NCBI RefSeq assembly: GCF_000004825.1
Contig: NW_008805073.1
Coordinates: 992,001 to 1,056,000 of the forward strand
DNA: 64,000 nt
Source of the DNA: Heterostelium album PN500
Taxonomy: Eukaryota > Evosea > Eumycetozoa > Acytosteliales > Acytosteliaceae
Direction: 5' to 3'
Of the stretch, positions 49,461-61,000 are shown piece by piece. Under the pieces are notes generated by a model. It was not told the DNA's origin and ran no database searches. It saw nothing but the letters and a program-made list of their open reading frames with translations. Every line of letters begins with the position of its first letter. Within the stretch, counting starts at the first letter, position 1. The position numbers and the translations under genes are program-made.

Positions 49461-50377
49461 CAACCACATCGACACCAGTAATTCAAATTCATTCCTATGT
49501 TATAAATCAAAATATAATAAATAAATAAAATATAAAATAAAATTCATGCATATTAATTATCCCAATGGTGTAATTTGATTAATTTATTTTTTTGGAATAT
49601 TTAGCACAATGAAATAAAAGCTATTGTGAGGTTGTGTTAAGTAATCATATGATTACTGTTTTATTCAACCCAAATTGTGGACAATCACTATTTAAAAAAC
49701 CAATTAGATCTAATTCCTAGTCAGCTCCCAAGGCGTTGATGATGGCTAACCAGTGGACATCCTCGAAATGACCATGGTCTTGATTCGGTGGCTACCTCAA
49801 TACAACGGGTGCACCTTCCACTTTAAATTTGTCGGCCATTGGAGAGTCTCCACTCATTGATCCGCTGGCGAGTTGTCATTTCCCTTTTCCTGAACAAGGA
49901 TGATCTTGTGACGTGTCTACAAGCCTATTATCTTCTTTGGAGTCGTTCTTTGTCATTACAAGTCTGCCACTCACGGTTGAAGGAGTTACTGTGCCAGTTC
50001 TATCTTAGTAGGTGTACTCTTCGTCTGCAATGAACGACCTCTGCACCTTTTCATGTGTTGTCTGTTGTGCATGAATTTACTATTGGCACTCCGGGGACTC
50101 GTACGTCTAAAAAAATGATTTAAACCCCTATCTCACACATTGTTGGCATGTTTTTTATAAAAATAATTGAAAAAAAGCACCTATATTTGGAAAAACGTAG
50201 TAGGTACTTTTGAACCCCAAGCAAGATTCTCATCCTCACTGAAAAACAAAAAAAATTTGGCAGTTGTGTGGTCACCCACAATTTTTTTTTTAATTTTTTT
50301 TAATTTTTTTTTTTTTTTAATTGTTACCTGTATACAGAATATATTATATTATTCTAGTTATGATTTTTTTTTAAAAG
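49461..50377. other. Post-B intergenic DNA with a perfect palindrome and an unassigned GC-richer patch
   Basis: Several AATAAA motifs follow the B stop. AGTAATCATATGATTACT (49640-49657) is an exact 18 bp palindrome. The stretch 49720-50110 is clearly richer in G and C than its surroundings and shows broken reading frames on both strands. On the minus strand a fragment reads MADKFKVEGAP, and further on HGHFEDVHWLAIINALGAD. It looks like decayed coding DNA, possibly from a mobile element, but I cannot name it. Poly-T tracts follow. Confidence 0.4.
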
Positions 50378-50934
50378 ATGGAAAACTATATGTTTAAGTT
50401 TAAGTTGGAGCAACCAGAGTCTACCAAAGAAAATGATAACAAGAAGTGTGTATTCAATGATGAGGAAATTGAAATAATAAATGATAACCCAAGAGATCAC
50501 GTTTCGGTTGATTATGGCTTAAATATTTTGTTCGAAGTGATTGAAAATGAAAATAATTATATTAGTAGTATTAGTAGTAGTAGTAGTGGTGGTAGTAGTA
50601 GTAGTAGTAGTATTAAATAGTAATAGTTCAGTTTCTAAAATAAATACATACCACGTTAATAGTGTTGAATTCAAGTGTGAGCATTGTTTATATTCTTATG
50701 GTGAATTGACCAAACTCAATAGGCACAAGAGAGAAAAGCACCCCAATGAAATGAAAAAGTCACATTGGGAGCAACCACTCCAAGTGAATGCAGATATAAA
50801 TTCGAAGCAGTGTTGTCATAACAACTGTCAAGTAAAAGTGACTCTATCAAACTATGCAAGCATCTGAAAACCAAACATCCTTGTTGGGAAACGAATAATA
50901 AACTGGAATTAGACGAAATCACATGTTAAGGGTG
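50378..50934 (+). pseudogene. Zinc-finger gene relic, frame-broken
   Basis: The first frame starts at 50378 (MENYMFKFKLEQPESTKEND) and runs into an AGT (Ser) repeat, then stops at about 50618. A second frame carries EFKCEHCLYSYGELTKLNRH followed by KREKHP, a C2H2 or BED-like finger (C-x2-C...H-x4-H). A third frame near 50840 reads IKLCKHLKTKHPCWE, resembling the tail of a second finger. At least two frame changes separate the parts. Paired fingers of this kind occur in BED-type transposases and their host derivatives. It may be a decayed gene or a transposon relic. Confidence 0.4.
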
Positions 50935-51099
50935 CAAAAACAATTGGATAATCAGATCAAAAGAGAGAGAAATAACCTTGCTGTGTCTACTCCTGTTTGA
51001 CATCTTAATAGATTTATTGTCTTCAGTGTGTTTACCTATTTATTTATTTACAAAAAAAAAAAAAGTTAGAATTAATATACTAGTTATATAAGTTTTCAA

Positions 51100-51755
51100 A
51101 GTATTTGAAGGTATTGGTGGATTGACATTTAATCAAATTGACATGTGTTTGGATCGATATTTAGAACAAAAGAATCTATTTGTAGAAGTAAGAAGTTACT
51201 AAGAACTCTTGACTGTAATACTACAGAAAGAGATGATGAATATTTGGATAAGGTATTCGAATTGGAGTTGTGCTTTGATGGTGATATATGTAGTCGAAAT
51301 ATCAATCGCCAAATGGAAATCAACAAACATCAGATTGGAAATCAACAACATTAAGAATATACTAGATGATATTATGAACCAAAAATGTTATGATATTAAG
51401 AACATAACATTCAACGATAATTTAATCGCTTTTTTGGAAATACATTCACAAAACAAATTAACACATCCAGTCATATTTTAGAAAGTAGTTGAAGAAGACT
51501 ATAGGAGATTTAAAAGAGAAGAAGAGAGAATTAAACAAAAGAAAAGGAAGATACAGCAAGATAGGAAACAGGATAAGCAACAAGACAAGAAACAAGATAA
51601 ACAGCAAGATAAGAAACAAGATAAGAAGATACAATATAAGAAGCAAAACAAGAAACAAGATAAACAACAAAACAAGAAACAAGATAAGAAACAAGACAAG
51701 AAACAAGATAAGAAGATACAATATAAGAAGCAAAACAAGAAACAAAAAAAATAAA
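51100..51755 (+). pseudogene. Decayed ORF ending in a Lys/Gln/Asp repeat
   Basis: Pieces in different frames read LTFNQIDMCLDRYLEQKNLF, then DNTTERDDEYLDKVFELELC-like sequence, then ITFNDNLIAFLEIHSQNKL. The last and longest coherent piece starts at about 51485 (VVEEDYRRFKREEERIKQKK) and runs into about 60 residues of DKKQDKQQ repeats that end at 51752. That tail is a highly charged coil. It may belong with the zinc-finger relic upstream. The family was not recognised. Confidence 0.35.
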
Positions 51756-51933
51756 ACAAAATATTTAGTTATTTTTTAATATTATTCTTACTTTTTTAAA
51801 GTTCTTTTATTGTGAACTCTGTTCATCTTTTAATCTATCCATATTTGCTGAACTTGTTGTTCCTTATATGCTTTAAATTTTTAATATTTGATATTATCGT
51901 ATAATCGATCAAAATAGATGTGAATGTGATGTA

Positions 51934-51986
51934 ATTTTTTTTTCAAATTTTTTTTCAAATTTTTTTTCAAATTTTTTTTCATTTTT
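51934..51986. repeat. Short tandem repeat TTTTTTTTCAAA
   Basis: About four copies of a 12 bp unit of eight T followed by CAAA. It is probably simple sequence drift in AT-rich intergenic DNA. Confidence 0.8.
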
Positions 51987-52019
51987 TATTATTCCAAATT
52001 TGTAAAAACTGAAATAAGT

Positions 52020-52443
52020 GGGGTACGACTTTCTGAAGTGTTGGTGTTCAGTTGTCTACCGTCGATTGCTTGCCTACTCATTGCTCTGCTTCTGCTGCTG
52101 CTACAGTCACGCTGGCGATGTCGGGTGATGGCGTTGTGCATTCACTATATGCCACCTAGGCCTATGAGGGATGTCAAAGCGGATGTTGTTGAATCGTTTT
52201 GTCAAACTGATTGATCCGGAGTTGATAAAGCTTCTATCTACTTGCTGGATGATGACCTCGATCGAGTGCACCTGGATATATTGCCTATGACCGCCCACTA
52301 CTTGTACTCGTATGTTATGTTGCATTGTTACTCTATCCTCGTTGGTACTGTATTGCTTACTACTTCCTTCTTACTCGACTTTCACTTTCACTATGCTCGT
52401 CTGGTGGTCTTATTGGAGTTCCTTGCTAATTACTTTATGTAGT
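52020..52443. other. GC-richer unassigned stretch, probably decayed coding DNA
   Basis: Base composition rises sharply compared with both flanks. Forward fragments include CIHYMPPRPMRDVKADVVES and, after a break, LDDDLDRVHLDILPMTAHYL. The reverse strand is also partly open. No motif was recognised. It may be a piece of a mobile element. Confidence 0.35.
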
Positions 52444-52678
52444 TTAAATTCATATAGCTTTATGTGTCATGTCGTCTGTGCGCACATTTGAACACTAAAT
52501 GCAACTTTCTATGAATGATGTTTAAAAGCTATCGAAAAATAGAACATCATTGCTAACATCTATAATAATTTAATTTATAATATTGTAAAGATAGTCAATA
52601 ACATATTGAATCACAGGTATACTGAGAAAGATAAAGTTAAGTTACTTACTTCAAATTAAAACTCTGTAAAATGATGGA

Positions 52679-52757
52679 GCTGTAGAATAACATGCACAGT
52701 AACGGTGATATAGTGATAGTGCTGTAGAATGACATGCATAGTAACGGTGCTGTAGAG
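52679..52757. repeat. Imperfect direct repeat, 29 bp unit
   Basis: GCTGTAGAATAACATGCACA plus GTAACGGTG (52679-52707) recurs with two changes at 52721-52749, followed by the start of a third copy. No coding content was seen around it. Confidence 0.7.
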
Positions 52758-53240
52758 AAGTAAACTATTAATATTAAAATTTAATTGTAAGCGATTAGTT
52801 TCACTGTATAGAAACTGCGAGTAATCGTATAATATTACCTCTCAAAATTATTATTATTATTTTAAAAACACCTGCTATTTCTTTGCTGATCTACTTTTTG
52901 TGTTATCTATGTATGATAATGTTTTTTTGATGTGATATTGTCTTTTTATTCTCCATCTGACAAACTTCATTTGTCAAGGCAATCTGATTTTAAAAACTAA
53001 TACACTTTAAATAAAACATAGTAATTGATAAACTTTAAAAATAATTTTATTTGTAAAAATGAGAAGAAGTTTTGTTTGAAAAAAAAAAAAAAACAAGTGT
53101 AATACAATACAAGGGAAAAAAAATTGTGCTCATCACAATCATTTGTCGACAAATCAATAGATATATATTATGAATAATAGTCATATAATTAATGTGCTTT
53201 ATTTTTAAAAAAACTTGTTTCTTGTCTGCGTTTAATATTT

Positions 53241-53289
53241 ATTTATTTCATTTATTAGTTTTTGTTTGCCTTTAATAAATGAAATAAAT
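53241..53289. repeat. 17 bp perfect inverted repeat (hairpin)
   Basis: ATTTATTTCATTTATTA (53241-53257) is exactly complementary to 53273-53289, with a 15 nt loop. It lies in AT-rich DNA just upstream of the LINE relic. It could form a stem-loop, but simple AT sequence makes such structures more likely by chance. Confidence 0.6.
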
Positions 53290-53479
53290 GAATAAATTCA
53301 TATATATTTATATGACTTATTAAAAATAAAGAATATTAATGATATTACTACAATAAGATTGTTTACATTTTTTTCTTTTAGGTGTTGTATTATTAATTTA
53401 ATGAACAACTATCTGTACCGCAACTATAATAGTTATATATTTGTTCACAAAAGCTTTTCGTCATTTCATAGTTGTTATT

Positions 53480-55257
53480 TGTATAAAGTTTAGATACATT
53501 AATGAAATGATGCTAAAAGATGAAGGCAAAGCATACTCAATAATCGCTGGGAAGAGAACAACAACCAATAACCAAAACAACACGCAACAACAGGAAATAC
53601 ATACAACAACGAGAGAATTTGAGTTCTGGAGCCAACTGGAACCCAACATCTACGGAAGCAACCAACTACGACGAGCTTGAATGGATACAGAGAGTGAAAG
53701 ATAGCAACCATTTCAAGAACATCAAAGAGACCAAGTTTGAAATCGAAGGAGCTGACATATCCAACTACATTAAAAAAAAAAGAAGAACTGGTCAGCTCCA
53801 GGTCCTACTGGATTAAGAGATACCATGAGGCTAGCCGAAGCCTTCAATGAGTACCTATACCATGGAGTTCCCTAAATGGTTATGTGAAGGAATTACATAC
53901 CGGATCCACAAGGGAGGTGACCAAGAGGACGAAGCCAATTACCGACCAATCACATGCATTAACAACACATGTAAGATATTAACAGGAATAGTAGCCAAGC
54001 ACCTCCACCAGCACACCAAAGTCAACAACCAACTGATGGAAGAAGTACAGAGAGGTGGAAATGACCGATGTATGGGAACCTACGAGAATCTCTTCATAGA
54101 CAATCTATTCTTTGAGAGATACCCAGACATCAAGGTGGCATGGATAGACCTTACCAAAGCATATGACTCAACGAAGCACAGGTGGATCAAGTACATACTA
54201 CATATGCACAAGATAGACCTGAAAGCCAGATCAATCATTGAAAGACTCATGAGTAAATGGAACACCAAGATATTCATATCCAAGAATCAAACACAACTAC
54301 AATACCGATTACCAATGGAATCTTCCAAGGTGATGCTCTCTGTCCCTTTTTGTCCTGCCTTACCATAAACCCAGTCGGATACTATATAAAGATTAATTAC
54401 TAAAGCGCCAATAATAAGTATCACCCAACTGTCCCACCTTATGTTCATTGACGATATCAAAATGTACTCTCGTGTGACCGAAGAGATAATCAACACCTTC
54501 ATGGAAACAGACAAAGCATTCAAATCAATTGGAATGAAGATCAACAAAAGAAATGTGGAATTCTTGGAAAAGGAATTACTAAGGATATGCTACCGGAGGA
54601 ATGAAAGAGATACCGATAGAGACGAGGAAAATCTATAAATACTTAGGAATGTTACAACACCGATTAATCGATCAGAAAAAAACACTTTTTAATAAACACA
54701 AAGTGGCGAGAGAAAGATTTAAATTAATATTAAACTCCAAAATGTCAGCATGGAACCTAGCCAGGGCATTTAACTCTTTGGTAGTCGGATACCTGAGATA
54801 CTACTGGTTCATCGACATCCCAGACTACGCCATAGATACATTTAACAAGGAATTCAATGAGACCCTTTCAAAGAGAGAACTATTGCATAGAAACATGAGA
54901 AGAGATCTCCTCCACTTGGATAGGAAAGAAGGTGGAAGAGGATTCAACGAACTAATACTAGAATATAAGGTCTACAAAATCATCACAGCAGTTAAACTAC
55001 ACTAGGTGAGGAGAAACCAAGACCTTATGAGCTATGCATTGGAAACGAAGAACCCACTATACACCAGCGCAATGAGACACATGGAATCATTTGACTACAA
55101 ACTCATATTCAGTAAAGATGGAAAATTGCAAATACACAAGGATGGAGAAACAATACTATACAATCACGATGGGAGGGCCCTACAATCACAAACACCATTT
55201 CAGCTCACCTCAAAAATGTATATAGAGAACAACACCCAATCGAATCAACAGTTCTAG
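53480..55257 (+). mobile_element. Non-LTR retrotransposon (LINE) relic with reverse transcriptase
   Basis: Pieces of one reverse transcriptase appear in order but in several frames: FEFWSQL and YDELEWIQRVKDSNHF, NWSAPGPTGLRD, ANYRPITCINNTCKILTGIV, DIKVAWIDLTKAYDSTKHRW (motif with the first catalytic Asp), GIFQGDALCPFL, and LMFIDDIKMYS, the FxDD active-site motif. A thumb-like part follows (KYLGMLQHRL, then AWNLARAFNSLVVGYLRYYW). The order and motifs fit non-LTR elements of the R2-like kind whose RT lies in one long ORF. No LTRs were seen. The 5' end is missing and at least four frame changes are visible, so it is dead. The 3' boundary and any target-site duplication could not be defined. Confidence 0.75.
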
Positions 55258-55509
55258 AACCAAATTCTGGATCAAACAAGAGAAACTCTGTTTTAATTAA
55301 ACACAAATTTAAATATAATATGAACACTTTTAAAATAAAAAATGTATAAGTAGTTCCAGTTTTGAGATTTGTGCACAAATTTTTCAAAAACCCTCAAAAA
55401 TAGCCAAGGTGTCTGAGTCCATTTTTTTTATTTTTTCACTGTTGGTTTAAAATGCATTCACATAATGGGTTTAGGGAACTTTTACAATATTTTAAAAAGT
55501 AAAAAATTA
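55258..55509. other. AT-rich DNA after the LINE relic
   Basis: I see no gene or clear poly-A tail. It may contain the untranslated 3' end of the LINE. Confidence 0.4.
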
Positions 55510-55516
55510 ACAAATT

Positions 55517-56010
55517 TTATTTAAATGTATTAAATACTGTACTTATTATTATTAATAAATAACATACTTTTTCTTCATAAATAGTTGACTTATCTTTTAG
55601 TGTTATTTCTGGGTAGAGCACTAATACAACTCGTGGGCAATCAATAACTAATGGAGTTCCTTTGTGTTTTGGTTGGGCATGAACCTTATAGCTTTCGAAA
55701 TCTTGCTTTGAATCCTGAATCCGATTGTCCATTAAACTTTTATTCTCTTTAGCAGGGACTAGAGGTTGGTAGGTAAGGTGGGTACAATAAGAGGTTGACG
55801 TCCTGTTTTAAAAAATATTGTAAGTTATTTCCTTTTTAAAATTCAAAGAATATCATTTACTCTTTAATTCTTTCTTTGGTACTGGATAATCTTCTTCATA
55901 TGAGTATTCATCTGAATCCTCTTCTAGATCAATATCACTATCTCTTATCTAAAGAACTTTTGACTTTCTGAAGGGCGGTACTACCCTTAGTTTTCTTTTC
56001 TGCTCTCTTC
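55517..56010 (-). pseudogene. Unrecognised acidic ORF, minus strand, frame-broken or unspliced
   Basis: On the minus strand an upstream part reads MKRAEKKTKGSTALQKVKSS (about 56010 downward), then DSDIDLEEDSDEYSYEEDYP. A possible intron at about 55870-55804 (GTAAAT...CAG) leads to RRQPLIVPTLPTNL. Another frame continues with LVPAKENKSLMDNRIQDSKQ and VIDCPRVVLVLYPEITLKDK. One or two frame changes separate the pieces. Composition suggests a nuclear or chromatin-type acidic protein, but no family is recognised. Confidence 0.35.
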
Positions 56011-56040
56011 ATTTCTTTTATTATTTTTTTTCTATTGTTG

Positions 56041-56515
56041 ACTAATGATGATGTTTTAAGGATATTTTATTTAATATTTAATATAAAATGTTGGGAAATA
56101 GGAGCTAACATTTGTTAGAAACTCTAAATCTGGTATCATCCACCGTAGGTATTAATTTGTTCCCATTTTTGTAATTTTTTTTATTATGTAAAATGAGTTA
56201 AACCATACATAAAACACCCCAACAAATTGGTGAATTAAAATAAATTATTATAAAAGGTGAATAAATCTAATATTATTATACCACATTTTACTCAAAACAC
56301 AAATAGTTCTATTATACTCTACAACATTAAACAAATATTAATTTTTTATAATTATTGTTTATTCGAAATAATATACCAATATCGAAATTTTGTTCCAAGA
56401 TTCATCGAAGTGAAAAACACATTAGAGACAAGATTTGGTATGTTTCGAAAAAATTGAACAACTTAATATCAAAGATCTTTAGGTAAGCAATTCTCGATTG
56501 ATAATCTCTTCGAAC
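56041..56515. other. Intergenic, no supported gene
   Basis: AT-rich. A 66-codon forward frame at 56257-56457 is Ile/Asn/Tyr-rich and looks like chance. Nothing else was seen. Confidence 0.4.
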
Positions 56516-56845
56516 TCAAGAAGATTTAAAAAGAATAAAACAGAGACTCTCAATGATAATGTGTATGTGTTTGTTCTCTTGTTGACCAGGTACGATAGAG
56601 GAAGAGATCGGAGTCTTGGATGCGATCAGGGTTGCTTGGAATACATCCGACGGGATTGAGTCTGGGCGTGTGACGGTAGGAACGATATCAGGAAACAAAG
56701 TAGAGGTTGATGGGATTGAATCATTATCATTATTGCTTTCGAGATCGTTCATTGTAAGATCATTTGTTGTGGTTGTTGTATCAGTAGGTGCTGCTGCATT
56801 ACTGGTTGTTGTAGTTGTTGTTTTTTGATCAGTTGGATCTGACAT
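56516..56845 (-). CDS. Small Thr/Asn-rich hypothetical protein
   Basis: The frame starts MSDPTDQKTTTTTTSNAAAP at 56845 and stays open for 109 codons. Its codon use is GC-richer than the flanks, and AT-rich promoter-like DNA lies upstream. Residues 1-50 are Thr/Asn/Asp-rich, and 50-85 are Pro/Ser-rich (STLFPDIVPTVTRPDSIPSD). The last 20 residues are probably read into an intron, so the true 3' exon is uncertain. No domain was recognised. Confidence 0.4.
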   Translation of the reverse strand: MSDPTDQKTTTTTTSNAAAPTDTTTTTNDLTMNDLESNNDNDSIPSTSTLFPDIVPTVTRPDSIPSDVFQATLIASKTPISSSIVPGQQENKHIHIIIESLCFILFKSS

Positions 56846-57224
56846 TTCTTATTCAAGTGATAATTAATAATAATATAAAATAATATTTTTAATAATATCT
56901 TTATATAATTTAAATCTTTAACTTTATTTTAATTCTTTTTCTTCTTTTTTTTAATTTCTTCAGTTTCTATTTTTTTTATATTGAATGATTAAAGTGAATT
57001 GAATCTTTAACGTCGCGTTAAACTCAATATATTCATTATTGAGAAGCTTGACGGCTGAATGTTGAATACTTAATTTAGAAACAACAGAAACAACAGATTC
57101 TAATTTAATTATTATTTTGATCTGTTGTTTTGAACTATTACTTATTTAGTTGATTAATTAATTTAATTAATTATAATTGACTGTTTCTTATATGTTGGCT
57201 GGTGATTATTATTGATGTTGGTTG

Positions 57225-57675
57225 ATAGGTACCGGCATTGCCTTGGCGGCTACCTTATTGTCCTTAGAAGGACAACAGTATGCGTGTTTGGTATTTGGAT
57301 ACAACTTTGTGCCTGTCCCAGCTCCAGACTATCATGATCCCGACAATAAGATACTGTACAGTAAAAAAAAGACACCCATTGTTTTAAATACGAGGTGGCA
57401 ATTGGTCTCTAATATGGTTTCGCCTATAGAGTGTATGGTCCTTGTATGGGTAGTAAACATGATTATTCAATCCTTGTTGATTCAGGTATTATAGAAGAGC
57501 TTAAAGATACCGAAGATTATTGCTGATTTAGGGTATGTTTATGTTGGAGAAGCATATAATGGTTATATTTTTACTTCATTAAAAGATACAGGTACATATC
57601 TAAAGAACAAAAGCACTGGAATATGTACATCTGTTCAAACAGAGCAATTGTGGAGAATTTCTATAGTAGATTAAC
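57225..57675 (+). mobile_element. DDE transposase relic, PIF/Harbinger (HARBI1)-like
   Basis: The pieces NKILYSKKKTPIVLNTRWQL, then VYGPCMGSKHDYSILVDSGI and KIIADLGYVYVGEAYNGYIF in shifted frames, match the order of a DDE_Tnp_4 core: the YSGKKK...K segment, GSxHDxxI, and the second-Asp motif ADLGY. Frame changes separate them, and the N-terminal and terminal repeat parts are not visible. It is a dead fragment of a plain DNA transposon or a decayed domesticated copy. Confidence 0.55.
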
Positions 57676-58062
57676 AATTTTTAAAATCGTATCTCAAACT
57701 TTTCAGAGCAGATTTTGAAAAACATATACAAGTTTTTACAATATGTGTATGGCTTACTAATCACAATATTAGTGAAAGTTCTCTTCGTTAAATTTTTTAA
57801 AATAAAATCAATCTTATTCTTTTATTTATAAAATATAAATAATTTTTAATCATATCATTTTCATTCATTATCACCATCACTACAAAATATTCATAATCAA
57901 ACAATATTTATAAGAGAAGCAACAACCAGCAACTATAAATAAGCAACAACATCTCCTTTATCTCTTCAATAAACAGCGAGACACCTCTTTGGTATCCTTG
58001 TCTTTCATCGTGATCGCTGAACTTATCAAATCCATTTAAATTAAAGATTGAGAATTTATTTT
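57676..58062. other. Intergenic before the 3' end of gene D
   Basis: AT-rich with no ORF. The last 27 bp before the gene D stop (TTAAATTAAAGATTGAGAAT onward) match the sequence just past the gene C stop. Beyond that the C and D flanks differ, which marks the edge of the duplicated unit. Confidence 0.6.
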
Positions 58063-61000
58063 TCAAATTAAATTATAAATATTTGATGATTGCCCACCAA
58101 CGATGATTTGAATAGATTGTGGTAGTTTAGTGGTCAAACATTCAGCAAGAATACTGGATTTGAATGATTTGAAAGTGGTGGTGTATCCATCATAGAATAA
58201 AACAATCTGTGAACTTTCAGTGACAGTGAATCCATTCTCGATTGGAACAAAGTTATTGCCTGATATTTCAATCAAATCATTCTTGATTATAACATTGTTG
58301 ATCACTGGCTTTGAATATGAGATTATTTGATTTGGTAAGAGTTCGACACCATTGATTGTTGCTGATAATCGATATGATTGTCCATATCCAGATGGAACAT
58401 AACATTCAACAAACAAATCGAATGAAGTGCAATCTAAATCGATTCCATTCAGTTTGACAACCAATTGTTCATTTGATGATAATCCTAATCCAAATCCATT
58501 CAATTGAATCAAACCACCACTCGTTGGAATTTCAGTGTTGTTGATATTTGTGATTATTGTTGAATAATATTCGAATTCTGATTGGATTGTTTGATCACCT
58601 GATTGGATAATGAGTGGTTGTTTTGATGTCTCATATTCCAATTGGAATTCAATGAAATTGTTGGTGAAATTATCAATTTCAATTTGATTATCTCCAATGA
58701 ATAATAGAGGTGGAAGATCAGAGTCTTCTTCATTTCCAAATCCATTTCCAAGAATTACAACTTTATCTGTTGGATCTCCTGATTTTGGAACGATTTTGAG
58801 AATTTCTGGTCCACCGAAACTGAATGATTGTGTTTTTAGTGTTCCTAATTCAAGTCTCGAAGATTGATCTTGAACAATAACAGTTACATGTCGATGATCT
58901 CCAATTGCATTCGGTGTTAAACATGCAATTGAATTTGATGAAATACTTAGAATTGGTGAACAATCAAGTTTATCATCAATCAAAACTCTGATATCTTTGA
59001 TATTATCTCCAAAATTTGAACCATAAATTGTCATGATATCATTTCCATAACTCTTGATCATTTCTGGTTCAATATTTGTGATCGTGGGAGAATCATATGA
59101 AAATATGAATTTTGATCTCTGAATATTGAATGTGATTTGTTGTGTTGAAATTTGAATCAAATTATTTTGACCTCTTCCTTTTGGAACTTGACAAACAATT
59201 TGTTGATTTGAAATTAATTCTGTTGAAACACATTGTTGTTCTCCAACTGAGAGTGTCATTGATGAATTGAATCTAATTCCATTGATTGTAATCTTATATC
59301 CACCATTGGTTGGTCCATTCAATTGATTGACTGATGTTATGATTGGTCCTGATGATGGACATGTCATATCGAAATTATTAGATTGGAAATCAGATTCACT
59401 GATCATTTGGAAATCACAAAGTTGTGAATTGATTGTCGAAATTATCATTCCATAAACACCATCATAAAAATTCGGTTTTGGAAGATAATACACTTCGAAA
59501 TCTCCAAATGTTGAATGAATTGTTGATTTACTCATCAGAATACTTTCAAGAATGAATGTTATCGAAACAATTGAAATTGGTGATGATAAGCTAATTATTT
59601 TTTGGTTACTTTCAGTTTGTTGGGTACTGAGATCGATTGAATTACCATCGAGATCACGATTGATTTCATCAATGAATTTGATTGCATGATTTTCAAATTG
59701 ATTGAAACTATTGATAATTAGTGTTTGAATTGCTTGACTTTGATCGTTGATTGTGATCCATTTGTCAATTGAATTCTCGAGATTTGACAATTCATTTGAA
59801 TTCAATGAATAAATATCTTCCAATCGAATTGATTTTGGTGTGATTGAAATTAATTGTTGAACTCCTGATCTGATGACTCTTTCATCTTGAACAAGTGGTG
59901 ATAGCTGATTGTAATTCTTGATTTCAACATTGTTCAAAATTGATTTTGAAAACATTATTGATTTCTTTTTAATCTGAGAATTGAATGAATTAACATCGAT
60001 TGGATTTGAAGGTACTGGAATAATATAATTATTAACGAGAATAGTTTTAAAGTTTTCTTCTGAAATGTATTGTTTATCAATGAATCTTCTCAAATTACTC
60101 ATGTTCAAGATATATCCATTCTGTCTTGCTTTGATAACTGTCTCCAATAAAATGTGAACTGGAATAATATTATCTTTGTCAATTCTTGAAAGTTTGCCTC
60201 CTTTTCCACCATTACCATTTGAATAGTTTGGATTCATCCAATCCCATGCTGCTTTGGCACTCCTTCTGAAAATTATATCTGCAGTAGGATTAACCAAATC
60301 ATGATTACTTAATAAGAAATAAAGAAAATTAGAATGAATAAAAACATTATTGAAAAAATAAATAATTATCATACTCTGGAAAACTTTCAATATTTTGAAG
60401 ATTAGAAAATACATTATTCATACATTTATCGAAATTTGGAATTTGCTTGTTCGACATTACCTAAAAATAAATAAATTAATTGATTTATCATAAAAATAAA
60501 AAATGAATTGAACATACATTGTAAAGTTTCTTTGAGATTGCTAATATCACACCATTTGCCCAATTTGGATTGTTTAGACCAATTGTGTAAATCAAAGAAG
60601 AAGAAGGTAGTGCACCAGATTGATAATAGATATAATGAAGTGTCATATAATATGCAATCTCTTCTTCACAAACCTTTTGAACTCCAAAAATGAATGGTGC
60701 TTCAAAATATGATTTCGAATTTGAATTTGATTGTGATTCCATGAATTGATAGAAGTTTCGTTTGGCATTTGGAAGATTCTTCATGAATTTCGATGTGAAT
60801 TCCAAAACTTTGAAATTATCATTTGAAGATAAATCAAATGTTCTCAAATTTTGAAGGGATCGGTAAAGGAAACCAAAATAACTTGGAAAATTGATTGGTT
60901 TACCATATTTCGGTTCTGTTATCAAAGAAGAAATTGATTTGTCTTTGGTGCATTCTGTCAATGTCGAATCAAAACTGCAAATAGAACCAACATCTTTGTC

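Noticed and set aside
53179-53330. Larger hairpin using AGTCATATA/TATATGACT and TTTATTTTTAA/TTAAAAATAAA
   Set aside because: The arm pairs are in crossing order rather than nested, so they cannot form one stem. Only the 53241-53289 hairpin is kept.
56257-56457. 66-codon forward frame
   Set aside because: Its composition matches AT-rich non-coding DNA, and it has no motif or upstream promoter-like context.
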